Source: Certhia americana (Eukaryota > Chordata > Aves > Passeriformes > Certhiidae). Taken from it: a DNA stretch of 64,000 nucleotides. Numbering within the stretch: the stretch's first letter is position 1; each line of letters begins with the position of its first letter. Both the position numbers and the translations under genes were made by a program. The notes under the pieces were generated by a model. The model had not been told where the DNA came from. It made no database searches and was given only the letters and a program-made list of their open reading frames with translations. The stretch covers positions 114,142,380 to 114,206,379 of the forward strand of contig CM031858.1 in the NCBI GenBank assembly GCA_018697195.1, read 5' to 3'. Shown here piece after piece: positions 25,566-39,803 of the stretch.

Positions 25566-27013
25566 CCTCTTAGTGCCATCAAGGCTCCAGCACTGAATGG
25601 CTTGGCTGTACTTGATTCTTGATATTTTTTGAGTTTCATGCTGTTTCATCCCGTTGTTTTCAGGAGAGACATTGTTAAAAAGACATGGGAAGAATTCAAA
25701 ACCATCTGGCAATTTTGGAATATGGAAAAACACAGAGCAGTTCACTACATTTTTGGTAAAAAGCACAGGTTTCTTCTGGAGGAAAACAGCTGCTGGATGA
25801 GACTTGCATCTCAATTGCAAAAAATAATTTGGAAGGTGTTAAAAGTGCCCCTGATTTTTTATCTTCTTCCATTTTATAGTTCACTCCTGCAAACAGGTAT
25901 GACTACTTTTGCTATTTACTAGAATGCAGGGTATAAACAGAATGTTTTCTACATCAGCTTCTATGTGGGAAGTGCTTGGGGCTAAAGTCTAGCAGGGGGA
26001 TGAGAAAATTCATTTATGTGCATCCTTGAATTTTGAACACTTAAACTGGTGCAACTGTGCTTGAAAACCTTCTCTTCAGATTAAATTAATGGCTACAAAC
26101 CCAGTGTATTTTTTTCTAATATCAGTTGACTCTAATTTGGGGCAGCATGTGTTAATACTTTAAGAATACTGTTTATAAGGTGTAACTAGAAATTCACAGA
26201 AAGATAGCTGAAAGGATATTTTTGTTAGTTTGATTTATTAAAACAGAAACATTCTCTACAATAATGGAATTTCAGTGGAAGTCTGGCAAAAAAAAAATGT
26301 CACTTGTCCATATATACATTTATTCTTGGCAAAATCTGTTTACAGATTTTGAGCTCAGTTCTTCATGCCAGCAGAGTACTTGGGGTTTGAACACACTATG
26401 CCCTCTCTAATTAAAGTGAAATTTTCACTGAACAGTTCTTGTTTCTTCTGTGGCTAAGTAGGAGTTTTCTCTTGGCAGAGTACATTGATTTGGTGCATCA
26501 GTAGACTGTCAAATAACTCTTCTTTTACCTTAACACCAAATTTTATATTTTCATTCTATCTTTATTTTACTTTCAATCCTGTTTTTTCTTTCACATTCTC
26601 TTGACATTTACCTCTTTGCATCAACAGTGAAGATAATGGGAAGGAGTAATTTGTTTTCTGACAGTATAGAACATTTCTTTCCTTTTTTCCTTTCAGTTAT
26701 TTATGTTCTTTTTCTATTTTGTTTTCTTATGACTTTTTGTATGGATTACTTTAAGATGTGCTTGCTACATGATAAGTCCATATAGAGAGTCTACAAGGGA
26801 TATTTCTAGAAGCAAATCGTGCCATCACACTGCTATTTGGCACAGATGGCATTACAAAGACTGCTGCTTCTTTGAGTTTTTATTGAAAACACACTGAAGG
26901 GGTGGTCAGTGACAGGGTCTTGTTCTAGGTTCTGGACACAGAATTTTCTTTGGTAATACACAAAGAGGTAGAACTTTTCAGACTTTTGTTAGGGCATGGA
27001 TATTACACGGTAC

Positions 27014-27049
27014 ATCAGTCTGTGTCAACAGATCAGTCTGTGTCAACAG
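27014..27049. repeat. Perfect 18-bp tandem duplication
   Basis: The unit ATCAGTCTGTGTCAACAG occurs twice, 27014-27031 and 27032-27049, with no mismatch. Confidence 0.95.
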
Positions 27050-30000
27050 AGGGAGCAGGACCTCAAGGGGTTCTGCAATTTGCTCACTGCAGTTGGAGGA
27101 TCACTCCTGGCAGAGTTTGTTTAGTTGGCAGCTAGATTACTATGTCCATTTTTAGGACCCCAGTACAAGAAAAGACACCAATAAACTGGTGTGTGTTCAT
27201 GAAGGGCCACTGAGGCAGCTGGGGATCCTGTTTCATGTGACTTCATTGGGACAGGTCTCAATACTGATTTTCCTGCAGCACAGGAGAAATTCACAGCCCT
27301 CTGACAGAGCAAAGAGACTTATTTTCCTGGGCAACAAAATGAACCGTGAGATTCTGCTCTTAGTGTGGCTGTGGGACTCAAATATGTGAAACTGCACTTT
27401 AAATTTAGGGTAGAAATTGTCACAGAGAAGATTACACTCCTCCCTTCACTCACTGGTGACCTCTCTACAGTACCATTTCTATTATAGGACTCTCAGACCA
27501 TTAAGAGATTTTGCATTTATGATACCTTCATAGCTGTTGTAAAAAATGAGCCCTGATGTCATCGGGAATGAGAAGCTCTCTTTCACCTCCGGGTGGCACT
27601 GCTTAAAAACGCTTCTGTTTGCTTTAAAAATCTCTATAGAGATTGTCCATAGCATGTTTCACAACTACAGAGGTTGGCATCATCATGCACAACAGATAAA
27701 CTTGTAAGTGAGGCAAGCTTCTGATCACAAACCACAGATACAGGGGGAGCTCAAGGGTTTTGTCACATTGCGCTCATTTTCCATATGCCACAATTTCAGG
27801 TTGCTGTTTTTCTGAGCGTGTTATTAGTTTTCTGAATGTTACTTGTTAAAGATTTTAGTGCAGTTTTTACATGCACTGTTTATATGAAGTTATGCTTACC
27901 TGCTGACAAATTATCAACGGGGAATCAAAAGAGGAAAGAAGTACCATTCTCATCCTCTACCTGTTCCAGACAGATACTGTGATATATATATATACTCTTA
28001 CATATATCAAATGTTATACCCTTCCACTATCAGGGAAAGTCCAGAGTTCCATCTCCAAGCTTCTTAGAAGTCATAATTCAGCATCTAAAACACCCAAAAC
28101 AAAACATGATATTAAAAAGAATTTCTGGTTTTCATTTTATTTGTATCTGGCTTGCAAGTTGTCAGGGTACTGGGTTAGTCTCTTCAGAGCTGCCCATGTG
28201 ACTACAATATGTGGACATGCAGTTATTCTCAATGAAAACTGGAAGTATAATTTTTTATATTTTAAGGAAGAAAACACAGGCTATGAAAACCACAAGAGAA
28301 CAGAGACCACTGGTTGTGTTGCCTAGACACTAGCTCAACAGACATTGTCACCTTTTACACCTTGGCTTCCATAAGCCCATCTTAACAGCAGGTCCTCTCT
28401 TTAAAAGAGAAAAGTTTAGGAAAGATGCAGAGCTATGGTGTTCCCATAGATTCTGCAGTCATTTACTTAGGCTGGGGAGAGACTATTTATTTCTACATTT
28501 GAAGCAGTCTGTTACTGATCTGTTGATGAAATGTGGAGGTAGGATGTGGGAGGAGGTCAGAAGAAGATCAAATACACAGTTGGAGAAGGAGGAATTATTG
28601 CTCCACTTAAAAATAAAATCTTATGAGCTGAGTATTTATTTATTTTAATGGTAGATCACTGTAAATTTTTTAACTCCTAAAAAATTCATGTGGATTTAAT
28701 TTACTTTAAGCTTCTCTGAATTCTTCCTTTTCTTGTGATGCTGGAAAGAAAATCTACAAAGTATACTGAAAAGAGAAGAAAAAATACCTCAGGACTTGGC
28801 CAGGATATATGCTTTGGTATCTTCTTCTTCAAAACCAGTTTCTATTTCAGAAAAGAGGTTGTTCATCTACACACTGAAATACGAATATATTGTGTGGTGT
28901 ATTTTAGGCATTATATTATAGCCTGATTTACCAGCGTGTTCCTCCGTTTTCACGAAACTGCAACAATTTAAATGAAACAATATTCTGAACTATAGTGTTT
29001 TTCTGTAATATTCTCAGTAGTACATTATCATACCTGTCATGTAATTCCAAATGAGTAATATAGCCCTTTTTTGTATAATTTAATAATTTGCATAGATTTT
29101 TAGGCCTGAGTGTAGTGTTTAGATGTGCTCCTAAGCTCACCTAAATATGATCTTGGATTTCCACAGTTTCTGAGCCTTCTGCAAGTCATGTGTTCATGAA
29201 ACAGCAAAGACCTTTACCTGATATCTAACTTCAGCAAATAAATCTGTACTACTGTGGTCAGATGAATATGGCATTTCTCTCAGTCACTGTACCCTCAAAT
29301 AATTTGTCTCTCTGGTGCCTTAATCTTTCCTTTTTCCAACATTTAATATATCTAGTACAGTTTTGCATGAAAATGTTATGAAAAGTTCATGAACTAATGT
29401 TTGTGAAATGTTTTGCATGATACCCATTACATGACTTTTGGAGGTGTAGAATAAGATCTTAAATAAACAATGTTTTTAGAAACTGAAGTAAAATTTTTTT
29501 CTATAGTGTTGAACTGTATTGCTAAAGAAAACATTTGCGCAAGGCAACATGTACAGTACAGAAGACAAGATACAGGATATCATTTGCACACCACTCAAAG
29601 ACTACCAGCTGGAACTGTGACAAGGGAATAATCAGTCTGTAGCTTAAGTATCCAATATGTGTTTGCTGTTGTTATAGGTGGTATAGAAAATGCTACTGAA
29701 CTAATATCAACATTTGTTTTCAGGAAGGGCAATAACATTTGGAACACAGTGTGGCTGGAATATGTGCGAGGAGAAAGAAGCAGTATCTATCTCTTACACA
29801 CTGTCGACCTGACTTTGGTTTTTCTCTCACCTGTTATAACACTTCAAGGATTGTGGTTGCTAGCAACTTGCTTTCCAGAGCACCAGGTAATACCTTTTTC
29901 ACTTGTTTCCTGATTATTATTCTATAGCATGATAATATATCAGGATGAATTTATATTCTGATTACACTGCAGCAGACTATATTTGTGGTTGTTTGGCTTT

Positions 30001-33000
30001 TGGGTTTTTTAAGAGATTGTGGCAAAATATTTGTTTCTAACATTTTGACAAATGTTAAATTTTTTAAATGCATACTTTTTTCTACCTGATATTTTCTCTG
30101 TCAGCCTAGGAAAGATGTATACCAATACTTTTAAATTTGACTGGGAAAGTAATCACATTACTTCATGTATAGTTTTCCTACTCTTTAATTCCATATTCAT
30201 AGGATCAGAGGCCTGGCAACTTTCTTTGACTTCAGTCACCGCCTATTTTTTCTTCAGAAAGAGATTATATTTATTTAAATGTTTAACCTTAGGTGCCTAT
30301 ATTTGAAAAATTTTATGTTTGTGATTATGAATACACCTTCAAAATAGATCAGACTAGGAGATACCACTTAAAAATTATAGCTTAGCACATGTTTCCAGAG
30401 CATGAGAAAGAACAGTTCATATTATGCTTTGGAACTGTCAGCTGCATTTTTGCCTATTCTAACTTTGCATTTTTAGTCAAGATGCAACACTTTGCTTTGT
30501 TGAGATCTATTTTTTCTGAGTTGTTACAAATTACACTACTTGAACATCTCAAATGAAATGTAAAGATTTCAATTTGCAGAAACTTTGACTTAAAATGTTT
30601 GAAGGCTCCTATGAATGATATTAGGAAATAGACAAACCAAAACAATTGGCTTACTGGCTTAGGTGGTAAATTTCCACCCACATTTTACTTAGCTCATGAA
30701 AAAGATAGTGTCTTATACTCAGGGGTGCCAGCAGTGATCCTGAGCACAGTAATTGTCGATTTTGTCCTCTTTTTTTTCCTGTCACATAGTGTTATTGCCT
30801 CTTGGCTGAATATGGGATTTACATTACCAAGGAAGGGTAGCTATCTGTCAGTGCTGTTATATAGCATTATAAATTCAAGTTCATGGATTTTTTCAGCCTG
30901 GCAAAATATATTAAGGGTGTTCCATCCAAAATCCATGAGAATGACATTGCTGAGTGGCCAGATGCATCTTAAAAATATTGCTTTCAGCATTAGAGAAATG
31001 CAGACAATAAAGCCTCTTCTTTCTCTCTAGAAAGAAAAACCCCAAAAACCAAAAAACAAACAAAAACCTGCCTGAAAGATTTTCAGCAAAGTGCTCCATC
31101 TTTGTGTGTCCCAAGCTCTAGTTCTGTGAGATTGTATCTATGGCTGTGTACCTCCTTCAGAAATATGATGACAAAACACATGAGCTGTGGCTCTGTGTGA
31201 TTATTGGAGGAAAAACTTTGAAAAACCTCCTGAGAGGCAGATATTTGCTTTAGAAGCTTCTTTATTCAGACATCACGATGTGCTTGCTGTATTAGTTGGG
31301 CCTTACTATGAATTTCTGGAGATCTGCTTGAAGTGTTCTGTTTTGAGAAGAGAAAAACATTATAATCCTTCAATTGGAATTTTTTTTTGTTTGTTTTTAA
31401 TTATACAATTCTTGTTCTACCAACCTTTCACAGTTTTCACACAGCATGTGCTGATGTAGACCACTCTTGTCTACACAGGAAAGCCATGATGTTATGAACA
31501 GTAAAAACAATAATATGCAACTGCAGTTGTAGAGCAAACCTACCTACCAGCGTGAAATCAGGTCTCAGCTGTGCTAGGCATTGTATGAACAACTTGTTGA
31601 ACACGATTTCTGTCTCAGTAGTCACAGGCTAAACATGGAGAGGCAAAGCATGATGAAGGGATAGAAGCTTTTTACCTGCCATACACTCTAGATCCTATTT
31701 TTTAGTCTAAGTGACATGGTTGAGAAACATTGAACCATGAAGAACTGCAAGGATTAAGGTTGTGAAGCTCACTTTATAGGCCTAAAAATATCATCTAATT
31801 GGTTAGGTGGAACCTCTTAAGTCAGGTACTTCATTTTTGTTTTGTAGTGCATGAAGCCAGTTTACTCAAAATCAATAAGGTATCAATTTGTGGCTAACAC
31901 ATACAGTGTTTTCAGAGGATAAATGATACATTTGTTTGAAGGAGTTGCTCTGTGTAAAGAAATCAATTTGTCAATTTTAATAGTATTAAATAGTTGTAAA
32001 AAATTCTTGGATACAAGCGTTCAAAGTGCCAGGCTGGGAAAATGGTGCCTTTCCTTACTTAGATTTGCATCTTAATGTAGAGATGTATTTTGTTATCCCC
32101 ATTGCCAAAGAACAAAGATGAAGGAGCATGATTGGATGATTCTATCACTGATCTCACTTTTTCCTCACTCAGTAAATTTAAGTGGAAGCCAGTGCGTGAA
32201 TGATCTTAGCTTTTTATATTGCTTTAGAATGATAGAGACCTGACTTGGATTTTTTTGAAAGTCAAACTCACATTTTGTGTTTAGAAAATATGAAAATGTT
32301 TGTGCCAAGTAGGATGAGAAATAGCAAGAAAAGCCACAAATCACTGCAGAATAAGCAGTAGTAAATGCATTTTATAGGGATTGGGATGGTATCGACCTGT
32401 CTTATTGCAGAATTGAATTCAGAAGTACAATTTTATTTTGATTTTGCTCCAGCTATGTTATGTAGAGATAGATTTGGAGCTGACATACATCTCAAAGCTG
32501 AGTACATAAACACCACAAGTTTGTCTTTGCCTTCTAGACAAACAATTCTGGAGACTCAGAATTCTCCTGTGAGGTTCCTAGATCCCTGTCTTGGGACTGC
32601 AGACACAGTGGGTAGGTGGATTTAAGTTTTATTGATATGCTTAAAAGGAAAATATGTTCTGCTCCTTTTGATTGTGCTTAGGGGTGATTGCTAATACTAA
32701 GGGGAATGGCAAAGCCATATTCGTGTTTATAGTGCTGAAGTTATCTTACCTGACCTAGTGGTAACAAAATAGACACTCACAGATGCTATTATCTTCTTTC
32801 CTACGATATAAACAATTTTATTTACTCATCAAAAAGGAAGTGGCCCGTTTTTCCAGTTACAACCCTTTAAAACTTCAGGGGCCTTTAGGAGCACCTTCCC
32901 TGCTGAAGTGAATGTTCAATGCATTTGCTCTTTGTGCCATGGCAACAAAAGCTTTCAGTTTCTTGGAACATGTTCTACTGCCTTGGTATCAGTTGTGTCA

Positions 33001-33725
33001 GCACCACCTGGAAAATAAACACCATCCTTGGAGACTGTAAACTAAACATGGGAGAACCATGGAGCTCATGTGATTGCGTTTTGTGTTCTGATGTGTGATA
33101 AAGATCACCCGGGAATGGCTTGTCAAGTCATAGTTGTACAGTACTCAGTGATACAAGTTGCTACCCATGAGATTTGATCCAAATGACAGCACAGAAAAAG
33201 TATTTGCTGCTGTGCAAGGAACAGATTATGTTTTAACAATAGAAATATGACTGAAAATAAGTGATAGAAGAACTGTAAGATTGAGCTCTGTTTTTCTTGT
33301 TTTCCTTATGCTTTCCTTATGAAATGCTTCAAGTAAATAAATAATTGTAAAATTTCATTCTCTTTCTATCTAACATTCATGTGTTGTGTGGACAGTTCAA
33401 ACAGATAATACAAAACAAGATGAAGCTTGAGGGCACATAGAAGAAGTACCTGCTGATGGTTTAAAACAGTTAGTAAAAGAGAATTTATTTTCCAACAATC
33501 TGAAAGTGAGCACTGCAGTTTTATTGTAGACATATTAGAGCATAATTTTTAAAAACCTTTTTAATCCTCATAATTCCTTTTCTGTGTCTCTCCTGCTCTG
33601 CTGTTATGCTGGCCATAATCCTCCATATTTCATGAAAACCTCTCCATTCAGTGTCATATTTCAGGAATTCTTTTCTGGTCCATTTAATCTCTCCCTGATC
33701 TTACTGGTGGGAGAGTGAGCAAGTG

Positions 33726-33747
33726 GCTTGGTTGGTGCTTGGTTGGT
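33726..33747. repeat. Perfect 11-bp tandem duplication
   Basis: GCTTGGTTGGT occurs twice back to back. Confidence 0.95.
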
Positions 33748-36700
33748 GGCTGAGATTAAGCCAAGTATTGGAAACTGGTCTGTTCAGATCTTAAATATGA
33801 CTTAATCTGTGCTGGTTTAGTTGAGTAAAAGGAATAGCCAAAAGCAATGAGACAGGATAGTAAACTAAAATAAATTCAAACAGGAATGATACTGAGAATT
33901 ATTTACTGTTTCTCACAACTAGGCCAATGTAGATTTCAGTCAGAAAATTTGAAAGAAAAAGGTTGAAAGGTTGGGGTTTTTTTCCCCACAAAACTTGAAA
34001 TTATGAAAATCTTTATCATACCTGTCATGGATGCTCAAAAGTATAAATAGATAAAGGATGGAATAAGGGTAAGCTAATGGAGAATATATTCATCAACAGC
34101 TGATAGTTGAACACTATGATCTGTAAGCAAACTCTTAGGATGCCTCTCATAATTTGAAATTTTACAAGTTAGATGGCCCAGAGAAAGTATCTGTGATAGG
34201 GAGAAAGGCCATAAATATAGCATCTAAGATTCTGCTGGTCAGAGATTCTTGCTAAGATGCTTTTTGGTCTTGCTTAGCCACAAAGGCCTTAAGTTCAAAG
34301 ATGTTTTTCTTCACAAAGAGGAAAACCTTACTTTTGCCATCCTGGCACAAGAGGATAGTAGCACGTAAAGAGGGTATTGTTATTGTGAAGGTCCAAATAA
34401 GTCATGGTATTTTATCACAATGACTTAAAGCTAACACTCTTTCCTCCACCCCCAGGCTCTGTTCTTGACAGATGACCCAACAGGACTGTTTTATTCTACC
34501 ACATACCAAATGTGTCTGCTGCTGAAGGATTTCTGAAGACTACATGTCAGGGTAGAGCTGTCTAAGAGATACCTTCTACCACAAATTGTTAGGGTGAGCT
34601 CTTTGAAACAACACATTAGCAGCAACCTTCAGAGTAACATTCCTCTGAAGCAGCACATTCCACATAATTTCTGTTCTGTACATGCCTTCTCTGCCCCGTA
34701 GCCACAGCACACTCTGCTGTGTTTTGTGCCAGCATTGCTCATCCTGATATATTCCTTTAGTAGATTGTAGGTAATTCAGTGCTGGGCCTTAGCTTTTTAA
34801 ATGTCACAAAGATGACGTGAATTTCTTCAATGTGCTTCAATAAGAACACAGCCAACAGGAATGAAAAATTAATAGGAAACAATCAAACTGAGAAGACCAA
34901 AGACAATGCAACAACACAAGAAAATACATAAAAAAATTTCTGTGTCTACTACCCGCAGTTTCCAACAACACTTCTGTGATACAGATCTTTTCCCCAGTGA
35001 TTTACATTTGCCAAGCAGTAAAAATGTTGTACTTTTCCAACCATTTGAATATGCAGGCCCACTCATTTTAAAAATAATTCAGCTTTGAGTTTGTCTTTTT
35101 GTTCCTCTGACAGCTCAGTTACAAAGCAGTGTTCTTCTCAATGTGAGGGTGCTTTGGTCCCCTTCTAAGTATCTACAGTGCATCTTTTGTTAGTCTCTTC
35201 AGTCAGCAAAGGTCCTATTGTTGCGTAGTCATCTAGGTCCCCAAATTCAGATGGTACATTCTGACAAATTCAGACCATCATTGTGTTTTGCTCTAGTAGG
35301 AGAGACAGTGTGATGTGTTCAACGCGATATTTGCACTTCTTTCCAAATATATTTTGACTTCGGTTCTCTGCAGAAAGGTGTCAAGGCCTTTATTCTAACA
35401 ATATACTTCACTGTTAGAATCAGGTACCTAATTTCTTTTAAATCTCAAAATTTACGGAAGAAAAGGTCAAAGGAAACTCAAACCCCATAATTTAAAAAAC
35501 CTTACAAGTTTATTGCATTTTCTCATTGTCATCAGCCTAAATTACAAATATTTTCTAAAGAACAGTTTTATCAGCATCTCAGAATCCCCCAAAGAGAGGA
35601 TTCTCTAGTGCATTATAAAATTTTAGGTAAAAGAATTTTATAATTTTTGTATTGTTTAAGATACTGTACTTTTAGAGCACATGTGCTATTATAGTAAATA
35701 GAATATACTGTCTACCAACTGTAGCATTTTCTCCTACTTAACAACTACAGTTGTCCAGTTTAAGAAACTTGCTTAATTAGTTTATTATATAGAAATAGAT
35801 CAGGCATGTAGCTATTTCTCATTAGTTTTGTGTTTCTGAATAATATTAACTCTGGTAAGTTATCATTTACGTAATCTTAGTTTTGAATTTTGAAAATGCT
35901 TGTGTATTTCCATTTTGGCATTTTTATGAAAATAGTTAGGAGAGAAGCGGTGTAGAGCTTCATTTATTGATAAACTTACTTTTTGATTTTTTTTCTGTAA
36001 TTAGAAAACATTCAAACCCTGCTATGGATAAATAGATAAAGCCATGTTTTATTTGAAGCCTGAATTGAGCAACATCTAGAAAAGTTTGAGCAGGAGACAA
36101 AGAATGCTGTTGAAAGCTGCTACACTAGACAGCTCATGATAAGTTTGGTAGTAGTTGAAGGTGTTAAACATTGCACGTGATCTACCTGAGTTAACCTTAG
36201 GCTTTGATCTTGTTAATCACTTAAGAGTTTCCCTCCCTTTAATTTTGACTTCCAGTGTGCCAGGCTACAAACACAAACTCACCAGATACTTATGTACTTT
36301 AATCCACTGGGTCTTCCTGTCAATCAGTTTGTAAGGTATTATAATAGAAGCTCAACCATTAGGTAGTAGGAGCTCTTACATCAACACTGGGCACAGTTCT
36401 ATGTGTTTGGGTCATAAATAGCTCTACATTTATTATTGTGTTGCCCCAGAACACTGAGTAGTATTACTTGGTGAATAAAATCTCAGGTAACTGAAGTAGG
36501 GCAAAAAGGGTACTGGTCAACAGGAAATACTGAACAGCTCTTGCCCATTATGCAGTTTTCTTCATGTGGCAGATGCACATTCATAACCTTTCCTTTAGCT
36601 TTCTGGTTGAGAATGCCTTCTGTATTCCCAGATGATTCTAAATTTCTTGGGACTTGTTGGACTGTGGCCTGAATGTTGGTCTGATTGTAGGCAAGGTATA

Positions 36701-36799
36701 AACTGAGGCAACCCCCTTGGCTTTATCTGGTTCTTCTCTCAGGGTCAGGATTAAAAGCTCAAGAGACAGAATTCTTGTTTGGATTTGAATGTTTATTAT

Positions 36800-37480
36800 T
36801 TTTTGTCTACTTTACAGCCTCACTGACCATGAGTGCTTCTACATGCTAGGTTAACAGAGTAAAAATGGAGTACAGAGTTATGTCTTCAAGGTATTTTTAA
36901 GCCTAAACTACCCAATTATGAGATGCCAACTAATTTATTTTTTCTTCTAACCCAATAACTAATCACCCGTGTTCTGCACTGCGGATTTTTTCAACCAATC
37001 ACACAAAATCACTCAAACTTGTGAAGGAGAAGAAGAAGACTATGCTCTAAACCCTCCATCTTGTTATGTATATATTACTATATCCCAAAACCCCAAACTC
37101 TAAAGTTTTCATCCTGTGATATAACACACTTCTATTCAACTACACACTTACAGTCTCAGTGCTATCACTCAATTTTGGATGCCTTTTCCATGGCCTCAGG
37201 TCAAATGCAGTGTATCTTTGAGGATCATTCCCTGTCAGCACAGAAAGCCTGAAATCCTCTGTGTCCAGGGTTCATTCTGACAATAAACCTAGACATTGCT
37301 GCTTGGGAAAGTGGCCTGCTGCTGAGATCTCCTCAGCAACACTTACTGTGAACATGCCAGCTTGCCTTCTCCTGGCTTCCCATAGAATTTTCACTCAGGT
37401 TACCCAAAGAACATTTGATGGCCTGATCACAGATCATCTTATATACACCTTAAAGCAATAAAATCTTTCATGTGGAAAAA
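36800..37480 (+). mobile_element. Possible passerine ERV-type LTR (solo)
   Basis: The block from about 36850 to 37270 resembles, from memory, a songbird ERVL-like LTR family. Segments that prompt this are the one with 'cttctaacccaataact' and the purine-rich AAGGAGAAGAAGAAGA near 37024-37039. A third is 'ccatggcctcaggtcaaatg' near 37188. An AATAAA at 37457-37462 near the right end would suit plus-strand LTR polyadenylation. No TG...CA termini, target-site duplication or internal viral coding region was located, so boundaries and family are uncertain. Confidence 0.35.
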
Positions 37481-39375
37481 GGTGTTCTCTTAAAAAAAGG
37501 CTTGGATTGTGGTGGAAATAACCTTTTTTAGACTTAGCTCAAATATGTGACTGAAACAACTTCCACCTTTCTGACTTTTAATATTCTGAGGACAAGTTTC
37601 AGTAGCAAAGACAGTTGAAGATTTACTTACAATTTGTAGTGTTGAGTATAAAACAAAAACCTGATTTAAAACCTGTCATTAAACCAAGAGCCTGTATCAT
37701 GCACACTTCAGCTTTTGGGAAGAAGAAAAAAACATGTGACAGGAAAATCAAGTATTCAATACAATATTGGGGAATACACATACACTGTCTTGACAGTTTC
37801 ATACTTTTGATACAATGGACAGATATGCACATAAAAATTACATTTTGGCTGCTGGAAACTTAAGGGATTTGGATCAGCCGACTATCTTATTCAGACAGAG
37901 CAAATTCCAGGTTTTATAGTAACCAAGGAAGGTTTCTTTCTGTGTAATTCTTGTGTACCTGAAATATTGTCAGTGTTGTGTTTCTGTTGAAATCCCAGAA
38001 AAGTTTACACCCTTCTCTTGGTGAATGAGAAATTCAAAGCATATTTTCAGCTACACTTTTAGGCAGATGTTTTGTTTGCAGTACATTTTATCAACTTACA
38101 GGCGAACTTAGGCCAAATCAAAATATATTTTGTGGTTTAGCTTGTGGCATTAAACTATTGGCAAAATTAAAAGAAATAAGGCTGTGACCATTTCATAACA
38201 AGAGAGAGAGAGAGAGCTCGCTCACTAGGACAGATGGCTTACTTGTGTTCAGATAAATAATTTTTTTTTGAAGAAGCATCATGACACATAACTTAGATGA
38301 TGCATATTCTTCACTTTCCAATTAGTCCTTCCAAAACTAACAGATTCAGGATTTGAATGTTCATTACCCTTGTTGTGTGAGCTGCTCAGACCTCAGTCTT
38401 TAAAGGCTGGGGCAGCAGTTATTTCAGTGAAAAATGAGAATCAAGGTGTTGTGAGAGTTGCCTGCAGATTGTTTAATGATGGCTTCAAAATAACAAGAAG
38501 GGTAGAGAAAAAGAAATTAGCTAATTTATTCAGATTCTGACGCAGCTTTTGTGTTGTTTTCAGACTGAGCTCTGTGGTCCTCAAATTCTAACAGCTGTTA
38601 TACAAGCTTATATCCCATGCCAAAGCCTATCCTCTTCTTTCTTTTACAGGATTAAAAACTTTGAGTGAGCATGTGTTTGATATCTAATGTCCTTAATTCA
38701 TGATTTAGTGTGCTAAAACTCCCAGGCAATGACACATAACAAATGCTGCTGCCATTTGCACCTTTGCTGTGTGATTCGGTGCTACAATAAATTTTAGAGA
38801 GGATTATTTGGATTTCTGGAAACGGGCTACCCAAGAGACAAGTTGCTTTCTCTTATATGCCAATGTCTGTTTAGAAGTTTTTGCATTCCAGTCCTCTGTC
38901 CAGTTACCCTGTGGAAAGATATTGATAGGTAACTCCAGCAGCAATGGAGAGGAAGACTCTCTCCTCCTTTCTTTCCTAGGGACAGCTCTTGCTTTTTGGC
39001 TGCTTCTGTGGCCCTGACACCTTGACCTTCATCTGATACATTTGCAACAGAAAAGGATGTGTAAAAAATATTACTTTGCCTCTAGAATGTTGCCTGGATA
39101 TTGATGAACAAATAATGCCTTAAAGCAGAACGCTCTGTTGTGCTGGTGAGATTACTTAATGTTTTTTCCCCTCCCAGGTGGGAGCAATTTCATTACTTTT
39201 TGCAATGAAATTGTACTTGTTGGCTTTCTGTAGCTAAAAGGGATAACAATCCTGGGAACAAAGTTTACTTGCTGCGAGTACATATTTAATATGTGAAATA
39301 TATATTTCCAAATCTAAAGATAGAAGGAAAAAGTAAAAGAAAAACCAATTCCAGGTAAAAGAAAGACATGGGCCT
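37481..39375. other. Intergenic DNA, no gene seen
   Basis: AT-rich sequence with an (AG)8 dinucleotide run at 38201-38216. No coding evidence. Confidence 0.6.
38201..38216. repeat. (AG)8 dinucleotide repeat
   Basis: Eight perfect AG units followed by CTCGCTCAC. Confidence 0.95.
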
Positions 39376-39803
39376 TCTGGCACGAGTCCAGAAAAGGGTC
39401 ACTAAGATAATTAAGGGATTGGTGGAGCACCTAATATTCAAAAAGAGGCTGAGTGATCTGGGTTCATTTAAGCTTGAGAAAAGTCAATGCATATAAAGAG
39501 CTGATGGGCAGGGAGTGAAGAAGATGAAGCCAAACTCTTCTTCAGTGGTATCTAGAAAAAAGCAGCACAAATTGATATACAGGAAATTCCACTGAAACAT
39601 AAGAAAAAAATTATTTTAATGTGAGGATGGTGAAACAATGGCACAGGTTGCTCAGAGACAGTGGTGTCTCATCCTTGGAAATATTCAAAAGCCATCTAGA
39701 CATGGTTTCAGGCAACCTGCTGTGGCTGACCCTTCTCTGAGCTGTGGGTTGGATTAGGCAACCTCCAGAGGCACTTTCCAACATCAGCTGCTCAGTGATT
39801 CCA
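39376..39803 (+). mobile_element. CR1 LINE, 5'-truncated 3' end
   Basis: On the plus strand the left part reads like the CR1 ORF2 C-terminus (an RVQKRVTKIIKGL-type stretch, then a degenerate LGSFKLEK). The CR1 3' region follows, including 'caggttgctcagagacagtg' and 'ggaaatattcaaaagccatc', and ends at 'cagtgattcc' near 39803. Many substitutions and small indels mark it as old. Orientation is opposite to the copy at 12685-13225. Confidence 0.85.

Larger units (their letters stand above)
25566..36799. other. Intergenic DNA, no gene seen
   Basis: AT-rich DNA with a perfect 18-bp tandem duplication (27014-27049), a short TA run (near 27981-27994), an A-rich block (31034-31068) and an 11-bp tandem duplication (33726-33747). 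No recognisable exon, tRNA or repeat family. Confidence 0.6.

Noticed and set aside
25275..25639. Overlapping open frames on both strands in the G+C-rich block
   Set aside because: Same reason: low stop density in low-complexity G+C-rich sequence.
29659..29913. 84-codon open frame on the plus strand with hydrophobic C-terminal half
   Set aside because: No flanking splice consensus pair or known family; hydrophobicity is expected from T-rich DNA.
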